DNA of 64,000 nucleotides, taken from positions 806,001 through 870,000 of the forward strand of contig JAZKJV010000687.1 of assembly GCA_037367405.1 (NCBI GenBank), read 5' to 3'. The stretch's first letter is position 1. Every line of letters begins with the position of its first letter. Of this stretch, positions 31,822 through 41,092 are shown piece after piece. The position numbers and the translations under genes were made by a program. The notes beneath the pieces are model-generated. The model saw nothing but the letters and a program-made list of their open reading frames with translations. It made no database searches and had not been told where the DNA came from. Source of the DNA: Ottelia alismoides (taxonomy: Eukaryota > Streptophyta > Magnoliopsida > Alismatales > Hydrocharitaceae).

Positions 31822-32084
31822 TGTGGAAAAAAGAATGAAAGAATAGAAATGCTTGTTTTATTCTAGAGGTCTAGGGGTCCTTATATAGGGCAAACCCCTA
31901 GAGAGCTTAAAGGAGAAAATACATAAATACCACATAGAATATTCCTGCCACATAGACTATTCTCTTAACATATACTCCTACCACATACAATATTCTCTTA
32001 ACATATACTCCTGCTACATAGAATATTCTCTTAACATATACTCCTTCCATATAGAATATTCTCTTAACATATATACTCCTAACA
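31822..32084 (-). repeat. 3' LTR of Copia C with 33-bp tandem repeats
   Basis: Three full copies plus a variant end copy of a 33-bp unit containing ACATAGAATATTCTC and CATATACTCCT fill the right half. The promoter segment GGTCCTTATATAGGGC lies near 31888. Confidence 0.93.
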
Positions 32085-32950
32085 CTCCCCCTGAAGTTGG
32101 AGCATATTTATCAGTCATGCCCAACTTGGAAACAATCCAGGAGAGTCGCTTCTTGGGTAGTGCTTTTGTGAAGACATCTACAAGCTGAAGGTCTATGTTG
32201 ATGTGAGGAGTAGTAATCCTTCCAATCCTGACAGTATCACGAACAAAGTGGCAGTCAACCTCTATATGCTTGGTTCGATCATGGAACATCGGGTTCGTGG
32301 CAATATATGTAGCAAGTTTGTTGTCACAATATAGTGGAATAGGAGTAGTGACAACAATACCAAGTTCTTGCAGAAAAGTTAATAGCCACGTGATCTCGCA
32401 AGTAGCTTGAGTCATCGCCCTGTACTCTGCTTCTGCACTGGATCTAGATAAAACAGTTTGCTTCTTGCTTCAAGTAACAAGATTTCCTCCAACCATCATA
32501 GCATAACCTGTGGTGGAATGCCGATCCTCTGGTGAGCTTGCATAATCTGCATCAGCATATGCAATAATATCGGTGTACCCATTTTCCCCATAGAAGAGGT
32601 CACTTTCTGGTGATTCCTTCATGTATCGTAGAATCTGAATAACATTCTGCCAGTGACTGTAACAAGGTTGCTCCATGTTGACTAGCTCTGCTCACTGCAT
32701 AGGAAATATCTGGTCTGCTGACAGTAAGGTAAAGAAGTTTGCCAACTAGGCACCTATATCGAGTAACATTTTCGAAGATAGGATCAGAGGATGTGAAAAG
32801 TTTCTTAGGATATGCAGGAATACCAGCGGGCTTGCATCCAAGTAATCCGGCTTCCGTAAGAATGTCCGGACAATAATTTCTCTATGAAAGATGAAGACCC
32901 TATGTAGTGCGTAGTACTTCTATGCCCAAGAAATATCGTAGTGGACCAAG
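32085..32950 (-). pseudogene. pol: Copia C RNase H
   Basis: From 32676: MEQPCYSHWQNVIQILRYMK and DIIAYADADYASSPEDRHST, the RNase H core with its acidic pair. Then from 32415: QATCEITWLLTFLQELGIV, LYCDNKLATYIATNPMFHDR and KHIEVDCHFVRDTVRIGRIT, ending FTKALPKKRL just before the tract at 32085. The two parts are in different frames with a break near 32440. It is more complete than the same region in A or B. Confidence 0.9.
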
Positions 32951-32991
32951 ATCCTTGGTAACAAATACCTTCTGAAGGAAGGCCTTGGTCT

Positions 32992-33802
32992 CTAGTATCC
33001 CTTTATAATCATCACCTGTGATGACGATATCATCCACATAAACTGCAAGAACAATAGTACTAGTTGTTCATCTCTGACAAACACAGAATAATCAGAGGTT
33101 GTTCTGTGGAAGCCAAGAGTGTTGATCTCTGCAGCAAGTTTGTCGAACCATGCCCTTGGGCTCTGCTTTAGGCGATATATTGCTTTGTGAAGTCGACATA
33201 CACTCTCCCCCTCGACTTCATAACCCGGAGGCTGCATCATATATACTTCCTCATCAAGATCGCCATATAGAAACGTATTTTTCACATCTAACTGAAAGAT
33301 AGGCCATGCCTTATTAGCTGTTACAGAAAGGATAGTCCTTATTGACCCCATACGCGCAACCGGTGAGAATGTCTCAAAGTAATCCATTCCATATGTCGGT
33401 ATGAAGCCCTTTGCCATAAGACGAGCTTTCAACCTGTCAGTCGACCCATCTGGTGATTGTTTGGTCGTGAAGACCTATTTACATGCCACAGGTTTAGTCC
33501 CTTTGGGACATTGCACTAGATCCCATGTTCCCCTGGAAATAAGAGCATCCATCTCGTCATCCATGGCCTTTTCGCCATCCTGAATCCTGCAAAGCACTAT
33601 GGTGGTCTTTTGGAATAGAAATGGTCATGAGAGCATCTGCATATCTTCTGTCAGTGGTTAATAAAGTAGCAATAGAAGTGAAATGAGACATGGGATGAAG
33701 TGTGCACTGCCTCTTAGTTCTGCGTAGAACAAAGGGAAGCTCCTCAGGAACATCCGGGAGAGCAGTGGAGAGGACACTTGAATTAGGCATGTCATCCTGC
33801 AA
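32992..33802 (-). pseudogene. pol: Copia C reverse transcriptase
   Basis: From 33432: KARLMAKGFIPTYGMDYFET, FQLDVKNTFLYGDLDEEVYM, and AIYRLKQSPRAWFDKLAAEI. YVDD is encoded at 33029-33040 but is read in a neighbouring frame after a small deletion near 33060. Upstream, 33802-33440 carries the KRQCTLHPMSHF, ALMTISIPKDHHSALQDSGW and CKWVF-like start of the domain, with a stop near 33470. The domain is otherwise full length. Confidence 0.9.
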
Positions 33803-33850
33803 TAAAGAAATAGGTAATGGAACATCTGGTGATTGGGATTTTTGTTTTCG

Positions 33851-34893
33851 CTAGACAATTGGTGGAGGTGGGAGATCAAGAGGGATATCAGTAACAGATT
33901 GTGTGAAGAAGCTGGTCTGCTCAAAAAAGATTACATCTGCAGATATATAATAGCTACGTCCAATTGAATCATAGCACCTGTAACCCTTTTGAGTACGAGA
34001 ATAACCAAGAAAAACATATTTAATAACACGAGGAGAGAGTTTGTCAGTAGTGTGAAAGTTATGAACAAATGCAACAAATCCAAAAATTCGGAAGGGTAGA
34101 GGAAAAGGTAGCTCAGTTGGGTAGAGCAGATAGAAGGGGGTGGATCTATTTATGGATGGAGAGGGAACCCTGTTGACAAGATGGATAACAGTTAAAACAG
34201 CATCCCCCCAATAGGTTTTGGAAATTTCATCTGGGTGAGGGATTGGGCTATATTTAGAAGGTGTTTGAGTTTCCTTTCGGCTACCCCGTTTTGTTGCGAA
34301 GTGTAAGGACATGATGTTTGGTGAATGGTGCCCTGGGATGCAAAGAAGTTGGTTAGATCGTGTTAAGTGAATTCCAAAGCGTTATCCGTGTGAAGAATTT
34401 GAACACCGGAAGAAAAGATGTTCTTGACATAATGGAAGAAATTATTAATAATGTTGCTAATCTCTGATCGTTCTTTTAAAAGATAAACCCGAGATGATTG
34501 ATTGTAGTCATCGACAAAAACAACAAAGTAATTATGTCCACTCAGGGTACGGACCGGATAGGGTCCCCAAATATCACAATGGACTAAAGAAAAAGGAATT
34601 TTGCGGCGACGTTCAGAACGAGCAGGGAAGGATGCTCGATGATGTTTCCCGAACTGACACGCCTCGCACTCAAAGGGATTGAGCATAGAAAGCTCGAGGA
34701 ACATTATAGAGAGAGCTTTGGCGGATGGATGATCGAGGCAAAGATGCCAAAGAAAGGGATCAGTGGATTTAGATGTAGCGCCAGCAAAATCAGAATCAGA
34801 GAGGATATCAAGATAATATAGGTCGTTCTTCTCATGTCCCCCACCAAAAATCTCTCGTCCGGATGTCCTGAAAATAACAACAGAACTCATCAA
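33851..34893 (-). pseudogene. pol: Copia C GAG-pre-integrase and integrase
   Basis: From 34893: a FRTSGREIFGGGHEKNDLYY block and LWHLCLDHPSAKALS, then zinc-binding CEACQFGKHHRASFPARSER, DIWGPYPVRTLSGHNYFVVF, DDYNQSSRVYLLKERSEISN and TDNALEFT (second catalytic Asp). A break near 34350 follows, then from 34312 the C-terminal half with SKTYWGDAVLTVIHLVNRVP, PFRIFGFVAFVHNFH and RTQKGYRCYDSIGRSYYISA. The sequence type differs from A, B and E, so C belongs to another Copia lineage. Confidence 0.9.
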
Positions 34894-34915
34894 AAATCAT
34901 ACGACAACTAAGTTC

Positions 34916-35622
34916 CTAGCATAACTTATGAACAGATAAGAGACTAAGCGGAAAATCAGGAGCACAAAGCACATCAGTAAGTCGGAGTTTGGATGAAATC
35001 TCCATAGTCCCCACATTAGTGATAGGGGAATGTGCTCCATTGGCAACCCGAACAGTCCTCACAACGGAAGACGGATGTGCAGAGGTGAGAAGACTACCTT
35101 CTCCCGTCAAATGAGTAGAGGCACCAGAGTCAATGATCCATGCAGGGTTGGATGCAGAGGCAACATTGGCAAGTGTACCTGAAGTAGTGGCTAGACTCGC
35201 AGTAGGAGCAGAGGTACTAGTGTTACTGGCAGAATTTTGTAGCAGTTGACGTAGACGAGCATACGATGTATGACTATCACCAGACGGTCGTTCTGGCGAG
35301 GTATCTGTATTATCATATGGGCCTTTGTATGGGGTAGCCTCATAGGCGTTGTTGGCATTAGTATGCATGCTAAACTTTGCCCAACAACGTTCAGATGGAT
35401 GATTCCAGCGTCCGCATTGTGTGCATGCTGGATAGCGAGCGGTGACAGGATCCCGTCCATGTCCACGTTCAAAGCCATGTCCTCGTCTAGACTCATGGCC
35501 ACGACCACGGCCAAAGTCACGACCGTATCCTCCTTGGTAGTTAGGTCATCCTCTAGCAAAATGTGCAGTAGTCTCCGTAGATAGATGAGGAGAGGTAGAA
35601 TCAAGTTCATGTAGTCGACCAT
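34916..35622 (-). pseudogene. pol: Copia C zinc knuckle and protease
   Basis: A CX2CX4HX4C knuckle, CTQCGRWNHPSERC, is encoded near 35390-35440. The aspartic protease follows with WIIDSGASTHLTGE (active-site DSG) near 35125-35145 and DVLCAPDFPLSLLSVHKLC at the end. A serine/alanine/threonine-rich linker separates them. Overlapping frames near 35200-35350 indicate a frameshift between knuckle and linker. Confidence 0.88.
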
Positions 35623-35683
35623 ATATGGTCTCTAGAGTGGGTAGCGCAACAGCAGCTAGAAATTGGTCCTTTACAATCTTGCA

Positions 35684-36166
35684 TCACGGATGTAATCCTG
35701 ACAGGAAACGATACACTTGCCATTCAGCATGCTCACATATCTGCTTATCACAACAAGCAAGCTGAAAGATAAGAAGCTCCTCAAACAGGCATGTGAGGAG
35801 CCTGTAGTACTCGACCAAGGATGTATCTCCCCGATTTGCAGACCAAATCCGTGTGTAGATATCTGAGAGCCTGGACTTAGTTGTCTTTTGGGAGTAGGTG
35901 TTCTCAAGGCTCTCCCACATAGCCTTTGTCGTCTCCTTGTAAAGAAGATTTGATGCAATATTTGGATTGACGTTGTTTGTCATCCAAGTAATCACTTGGC
36001 AGTTGTCCACGTACCAGGTATCGTAGTCTTTGTCCGTCTCCTTGGGCGGATCTTTTGTGAGAACATAGTTCTTTCGCTGACCACCAATAAATATCTTGAA
36101 GGATCTGGACCATAGTACATAGTTCTCGGAGCCTGTTAGCTTTATATAAGTGCCATATACCATCAC
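35684..36166 (-). pseudogene. gag: Copia C gag
   Basis: The 160-codon open frame reads MMVYGTYIKLTGSENYVLWS, then a YDTWYVDNCQVITWMTNNVN block and LYKETTKAMWESLENTYSQK, the Copia capsid domain. The first Met is near the expected start, but upstream sequence (to about 36200) continues in frame with MASAEPKPST-like residues after a stop. A frame change lies near 35690, beyond which gag reads YRFLSGLHPCCKIVKDQFL-like in another frame. Confidence 0.88.
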
Positions 36167-36189
36167 AAAAGAAGTCGGGTACTGGGCTT

Positions 36190-36728
36190 GGGCTCTGCAG
36201 ATGCCATGGTGGTCGAGTAGGTCAAGAAAAAGTGACCTAGTTAGTTTTTGCAGTCTTATTCAAGAATCACGGAGACCTAGCAGTGCATCGATTAGGTAAT
36301 CAGCATCAAATGATGATATCCTAGGTGATCGACAAAGGAGAGAGAGGCAGTTGATGCGCAGGGAGCAGTGTGGGGAGTCTAGGACGACGCTAGCGAGCAC
36401 CTAGGGCGATGCAGGAAGCATTGGTTGGCGTCTGGAGAAGCTCGAGGCGGCGCTGGAGGCGTCTAGAGCGGCACGAGGTGCCTGGGGTGGCGTGAGGCGG
36501 CGTTGGGGGCGTTGGGGGGTCTCCTAGGGTGTGAGCGGAGGCGCAGGGTGCCTGGGATGGCACGGGCGAGCACCTGGGGTGGTGTTGGGCCGCCTGGAGC
36601 AGTGAGCGGTGGCGCGGGTTGCGCCGTAGGCGTTTAGAGTCGTCGCAGGTAGGCGGCGGCTGCTTAGGGAGGACTTGGGGTTGGCGGTGGCAGAGGGATT
36701 TAGATCAGAACACTGGTCTAGGACAGTT
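36190..36728 (-). other. GC-rich leader of Copia C
   Basis: Between the primer site and gag lies a block dominated by GAGGCGGCG-, GGGGTGGCG- and GGGGGCGTTG-like words on the plus strand. It has no recognisable protein. The same position and composition are seen in Copia B, Copia E and both TRIMs. Confidence 0.7.
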
Positions 36729-36740
36729 GCTCTGATACCA
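36729..36740 (-). other. Primer-binding site of Copia C
   Basis: On the minus strand this is TGGTATCAGAGC, a perfect initiator-Met tRNA complement adjoining the 5' LTR. Confidence 0.92.
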
Positions 36741-37067
36741 TGTGGAAAAAAGAATGAAAGAATAGAAAGGCTTGTTTTATTGTAGAGGTCTAAGGGTCCT
36801 TATATTGGACAAAACCCTAGAAAGCTCAAAGGAGAAAATACATAAATACCACATAAAATTCTTGCCACATAGAATATTCTCTTAACATATACTCCTACCA
36901 CATACAATATTCTCTTAACATATACTCCTGCTACATAGAATATTCTCTTAACATATACTCCTACCACATACAATATTCTCTCAACATACACTCCTGCTAC
37001 ATAGAATATTCTCTTAACATACACTCCTGCCATATAGAATATTCTCTTGACATATATACTCCTAACA
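36741..37067 (-). repeat. 5' LTR of Copia C with expanded 33-bp repeats
   Basis: It is 327 bp, with five full 33-bp repeat copies plus the variant end copy against three plus one in the other LTR. The repeat is open on the minus strand and encodes a fortuitous YVKRIFYVAGV-type periodic peptide. Confidence 0.93.
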
Positions 37068-37072
37068 GAGCC

Positions 37073-37846
37073 AAAAAAACAAGGAGTAACGGAGAATAAT
37101 TCCTTCTCAGGAAAGGCAACAGAAAAGGGAATTTTCTCTCCTAAGACCGATGAGGGCATGCAATTAATAAGATAGCATGTCGTAAGGACAACATCACCCA
37201 AAAAGAATGCGAAGCACAACTCTGAATGAGAAGGGTCATCGTAATATCAAGTAAAATGACGATGCTTCCTCTCTACAACACTATTTTATTGGGAAGTACA
37301 TGCACGTAAAGTTTGATGAATAATACCTTGGGATAAAAAATACTTGGAAAGAGTATGAGTACAAAATTTAAAGGCATTATCAGTTCTTACAAATTTCACT
37401 AAGGTTGAAAACACATTTGCTACTTCAGTTAGAAAATTTTTGATAACATCTCCGGCTTCATATTTATTCTTTAATAAAAAGACCCAGGACAAATGAGCGA
37501 AATCATCTACTGCAACAAGATAAAACATGTACCCCTGATGATCAGGAACACGACTGGGACCCCAAATATCTATATGGAACAACTCAAAAATGAAGTTACT
37601 GGCCCGACTCTGACGACTGGGAAATGCAGACCGATGATTTTTTCCTAACTGACATGCTTCACATTGAAAGGATGAGTGAGGAGAGATCTGAGGCAGAACA
37701 TGACACATTTTCTGAAGCGAGAGATGACCAAAGCGCAGGTGCAACGTGAAGGATGAGACGGGTCCAATAGAAAGAGAGGAAATGCCAGTATATGTAGTTC
37801 GAACCAAGCGATAGAGGCCACCTTGCTCACGGCCACACCCAATCAC
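37073..37846 (-). pseudogene. pol: Copia B integrase
   Basis: From 37846: MIGCGREQGGLYRLVRTTYT, LRFGHLSLQKMCHVL, zinc-binding CEACQLGKNHRSAFPSRQ, DIWGPSRVPDHQGYMFYLVA, DDFAHLSWVFLLKNKYEAGD, and RTDNAFKFCTHTLSKYFLSQ. After a frame change near 37290 the C-terminal half follows with GDVVLTTCYLINCMPSSVLG up to the Copia C insertion at 37072. The first half is an open frame of 186 codons with catalytic Asp residues in place. Confidence 0.9.
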
Positions 37847-37864
37847 CTTGCCCGCAAGGATGTC

Positions 37865-39140
37865 CTAAAATACAAAAGAAGACGGGTCAAATATAGCTCG
37901 ACAATGTAAATCCTTCGTAATCTGACTAATAGATAGCAGGTTCATAGAGAAGTCAGGTGCATGCAACACATTCTGTAAATGCATAGAGGGCATCAAACTA
38001 ATCTCCCCATGTCCAGTGATTGGGGAATGAGTCCCATCTGCAATAACCACAATTCTTCCTGGAGGAACCTGTCTGTATGTTGTAAGTTGATCCCTGTCTC
38101 CGCACAAGTGATGTGTGGCACTAGAATCCATAATCCATTCTTTAGCATCAGATCCACTACTTCTAGTGAGTGCATAAGTACAACCTGTGGTACTGGAGGA
38201 GGTTGAAGCAGCTACATCAGAGTAACACTCAGAGGCCGTTGAAGATATAACGGGATTGGCTGGAGGTATAATGCCCCTCAATCGGGATTTCGTTGATCCA
38301 GAGAGGAGTCGGAGGCTCAATCTGCCAGCCACTCGAGCAGAGGCAGAAAATCCATGCTTAGAGTAGCATGTATCTTCGATATGTCCAGGACGATGGCAAA
38401 ATGTGCAGGGCTGACGAACACGACCTCCTATGCCACAAGGTCTTTGTCCATGAAACTGAGAAGAGCCTCCTCGACCTCGGGAGGCCGCCATCGATGAAGA
38501 AGTCTGACTTGCAGTAGAAGATGGAACAGTGATCCGACTGAGCCTGCGGAAGGCTTCCTCTATAGGAGGAATAGTAGAGTCTGCCAAAATCTGGGAACCT
38601 GGAGCCTCATACTCAGGATCTAGGGCTGCCAGGAATACACCAACCATGGTGGCATTCCTATAAGTCTTCTGCTGCTCAGGAGTAGATGTGAGAGGCATGA
38701 AGCTATAGAGCTTCTCGAACATCCCACGCAAGGATGTATATAGCAAGTGAAGAGGGTGTCCATTCTGCTTGATAGTAAAGATATCATGCTGGAGTTGCAG
38801 AATCTTCGTCTCATTCTTTGCCTGTGAATAAGTAGCAGCGGGAATATCCCACATCGCCTTGGTTGTGGGCTAATGGAGTATATCATCGGCGGTCTCTATT
38901 GCCAACATGCTTGAAAGCCAAACCTTGGCATATGCATCATCCGCCTCCCATGAAGCATTAATCCCAGTCTTCTCAATCAGCTCTTCCTCAGTAAGAATAT
39001 GTTTCTTACCTGTAGACTTCATCATGCTCATGAACTGCATAGCCCACAGTTCATAGTTTTACCCGTCCATCTTCACTATAGGCGTAGGACCTCTGAAGGC
39101 GTCTGTGGAGAGGATATCGACCTTGCTTTCTGACAAGATG
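37865..39140 (-). pseudogene. gag: Copia B gag and protease
   Basis: A 329-codon open frame from 38854 has MWDIPAATYSQAKNETKILQ, a TSLRGMFEKLYSFMPL block, a CX2CX4HX4C knuckle (CTFCHRPGHIEDTC, about residues 152-165) and the protease WIMDSSATHHLCGD, where the active-site DSG is changed to DSS. The upstream gag (39140-38855) reads in frame with stops at NYELWAMQF and before TKAMWD. A stop at 37865 separates protease from integrase. The sequence is closest to Copia A. Confidence 0.9.
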
Positions 39141-39730
39141 GCTAAAGAAGACTAGGATTGAAGACTTAGACAAGTGTTTGTCTACACTGACATAGGGAGA
39201 TTTGGTTGCATATGTAGACTTATGCGACCAATCTCATCAAGGAAGAAAGTTCGACGTCGATGTCCCTCTTAAAAGGGAAGAACGATGGCACCCCTTGTAG
39301 CGAGTAGGTGCATCCAGTCAAAGAGAGAGGGTGCACGAGGTCCTAGGCGAGCGGTGGTACGCACAGGCCATGCTGTAGGGTCACGCGGCGGAAGGAGGAT
39401 GGCCCGCGAGGATCGCAGGGACTTAGCAGAGCCTGGCGACGGCGATGGGGAGCTCGCAGTGGCCTAGCGACTGCGGTAGGGATCCCGTGGAGAGCTGGCA
39501 CGGCCTGGTGACGGCAAATGGCCCCACGGGGGAGAGGGGAGGTGTCTGCGAATGGGTGACGGGGGTACGGAGACCCGCACGGATGGGGCAAAGGCTTGAC
39601 GACAGGCGGCGGGGTGCGGAGGCCCGCAGGAGCTGGGCGACGGAAGCCCTAGGCGGCGTGCGTGAGGAAGAGGCTTGAGATGGGATTTAGGGTTAGGGTT
39701 TCGGTACGGGAGCTCCGGTCTAGCACCGCC
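39141..39730 (-). other. GC-rich leader of Copia B
   Basis: Sequence from about 39280 to 39710 is strongly GC-rich with CGGCG and GGCGACGG words. Open frames on both strands here (for example 39343-39591 reverse) match no known protein. It is the interval between gag and the primer-binding site. Confidence 0.65.
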
Positions 39731-39883
39731 GCTCTGTTACCATGTTGGGAAAATAGAAAGAGTTATTTATTCCTAGGGCCATATGCTCTCTTATATAGGG
39801 AGAAGCATATGGGCAATTTACATAAAGTGGACAGAAGAATAGGAAAATAAATAAACGATACACATATATGAAATATATCTTTG
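39731..39883 (-). repeat. Primer-binding site and 5' LTR of Copia B
   Basis: On the minus strand the primer site TGGTAACAGAGC (39731-39742) differs from the usual TGGTATCAGAGC by one base. It adjoins the 141-bp LTR at 39743-39883, which matches the 3' LTR closely until the last few bases. Confidence 0.88.
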
Positions 39884-40588
39884 TATTACATATTCTTTCA
39901 TTATTTTATTCATCACCAAATTCTTTGTAAATAAAAATTAATTCTTCTTGAAATTTGTGAATAAAATTTCTTTGTAAATAATAAAACAATTGCAATAAAA
40001 ATATGTATAAATAACAACACTCTCCAAAAGCCACATAAATCAACTTTCAAGATCAATATCCGCTCCACCCGCCTCCAAATTGATCAAACTCACTTTTATT
40101 ATACTCCAAATTAAATAATCTTTAAAATAGAAGTGATTTTATAAAAATCGGAGTTAAGGTGTGAAATGTGGCCAATTGGGGTACTATTATATATTATACC
40201 TATATATACTATGTATATTATTTAATTATTTATTTTCTTATGCATATTTGTAAATATTGTATTTTTGTTAATTATGAATATTTTATTTACTCATATAAAA
40301 TATGAATAAAAATCACAAAATCAAATATCAATAAAAATAAAATCATGTATATATCGTATATGTATCGCCATGTATATATTGTACTTGTACATATTTAATT
40401 AACCTAATAAATTAATTCCTAAAAATCAAATAAAAATTTCATAAAAACCCTTGTAAAATAGTGTACATAAATAAAACATTAAATTATGCATATATCTGTA
40501 TAAATAATTAATTAAAAATCAAAGTCTTGTATATATAGATATGCATACCTATAAATAACCCTTTATGATTATTTTAACCCTTGTATAT
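39884..40588 (+). repeat. Gypsy 5' LTR, segment 2
   Basis: It aligns almost base for base with 62385-63079 of the 3' LTR; for example TTCATCACCAAATTCTTTG occurs in both. The sequence is AT-rich and non-coding. It ends TTTAACCCTTGTATAT at the RTE insertion. Confidence 0.92.
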
Positions 40589-41092
40589 CAACAACAACAA
40601 TATATTTTCCCACAATTAAGTAGAGTTGGCTACATGGATTCTTCACCTCCATTCAGATCTATCTTGGGTCAATCGCGAGCTTATATCCAAAAAACTAAGA
40701 TCCCCTTTGTATAGTCACTTTCCAACACTTCTTGGGTCGTCCTCGCCCTCTCTTGGCCGACTCAACATCCCAACACTCGCATCTCCTAACTGGTACATAA
40801 GCTGACATTCTTTGCAAATGACCAAACCATCTTAAGCGGTTTTCTCGCATCTTATCCTCGATCGGAGCTATACCAACTCTCTTTCTGATTGCATCATTCC
40901 GAATCCGATCTTTAAGTGTGTGTCCACACATCCACCTTAGTATTTTCATTTCTTGAGTCTTGAGAAGTTGAGGGATGGGAGGGAGGTGTTGGCGTGAGCG
41001 CGTCCGGTGGGAAATAGAGCGGGGCAAGAGAGTTTGGCAGCGTAAGGGGGTTCCGATCGTGGGCGACGAGGTATGTCCAGGCAAGGCGGTGG

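Larger units (their letters stand above)
31822..37067 (-). mobile_element. Ty1-copia retrotransposon C (reverse), complete structure
   Basis: A perfect 5-bp duplication, GAGCC, flanks it at 31817-31821 and 37068-37072. LTRs are 31822-32084 (263 bp) and 36741-37067 (327 bp), both TGTGGAAAA to CCTAACA on the plus strand. The size difference is two extra copies of a 33-bp tandem repeat. It has a primer site (36729-36740), a GC-rich leader (36190-36728), gag, zinc knuckle, protease, integrase, reverse transcriptase and RNase H, and a polypurine tract (32085-32101). It is inserted in the integrase-hinge region of Copia B and is the youngest Copia in that nest. Confidence 0.96.
29485..39883 (-). 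mobile_element. Ty1-copia retrotransposon B (reverse), split by Copia C
   Basis: Both LTRs begin, on the plus strand, TGTTGGGAAAATAGAAAGAG (29485 and 39743). TATTACA occurs immediately left of 29485 and right of the other LTR (39884-39890), and the uninterrupted site is readable at about 62379-62395 in the sister Gypsy LTR. From right to left: LTR, primer site, GC-rich leader, gag-protease, integrase (split by Copia C), proline-rich hinge, reverse transcriptase-RNase H, polypurine tract, LTR. The outer ends of the LTRs have drifted (CACACACACA versus CTTTG). Confidence 0.93.

Noticed and set aside
31930..37067. CRISPR-like array of 33-bp repeats
   Set aside because: Units are directly adjacent without unique spacers and lie inside plant LTRs; they are LTR minisatellites.
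36800..37219. A repetitive protein with YVKRIFYVAGV repeats
   Set aside because: It is translation of the 33-bp LTR minisatellite of Copia C read into Copia B.
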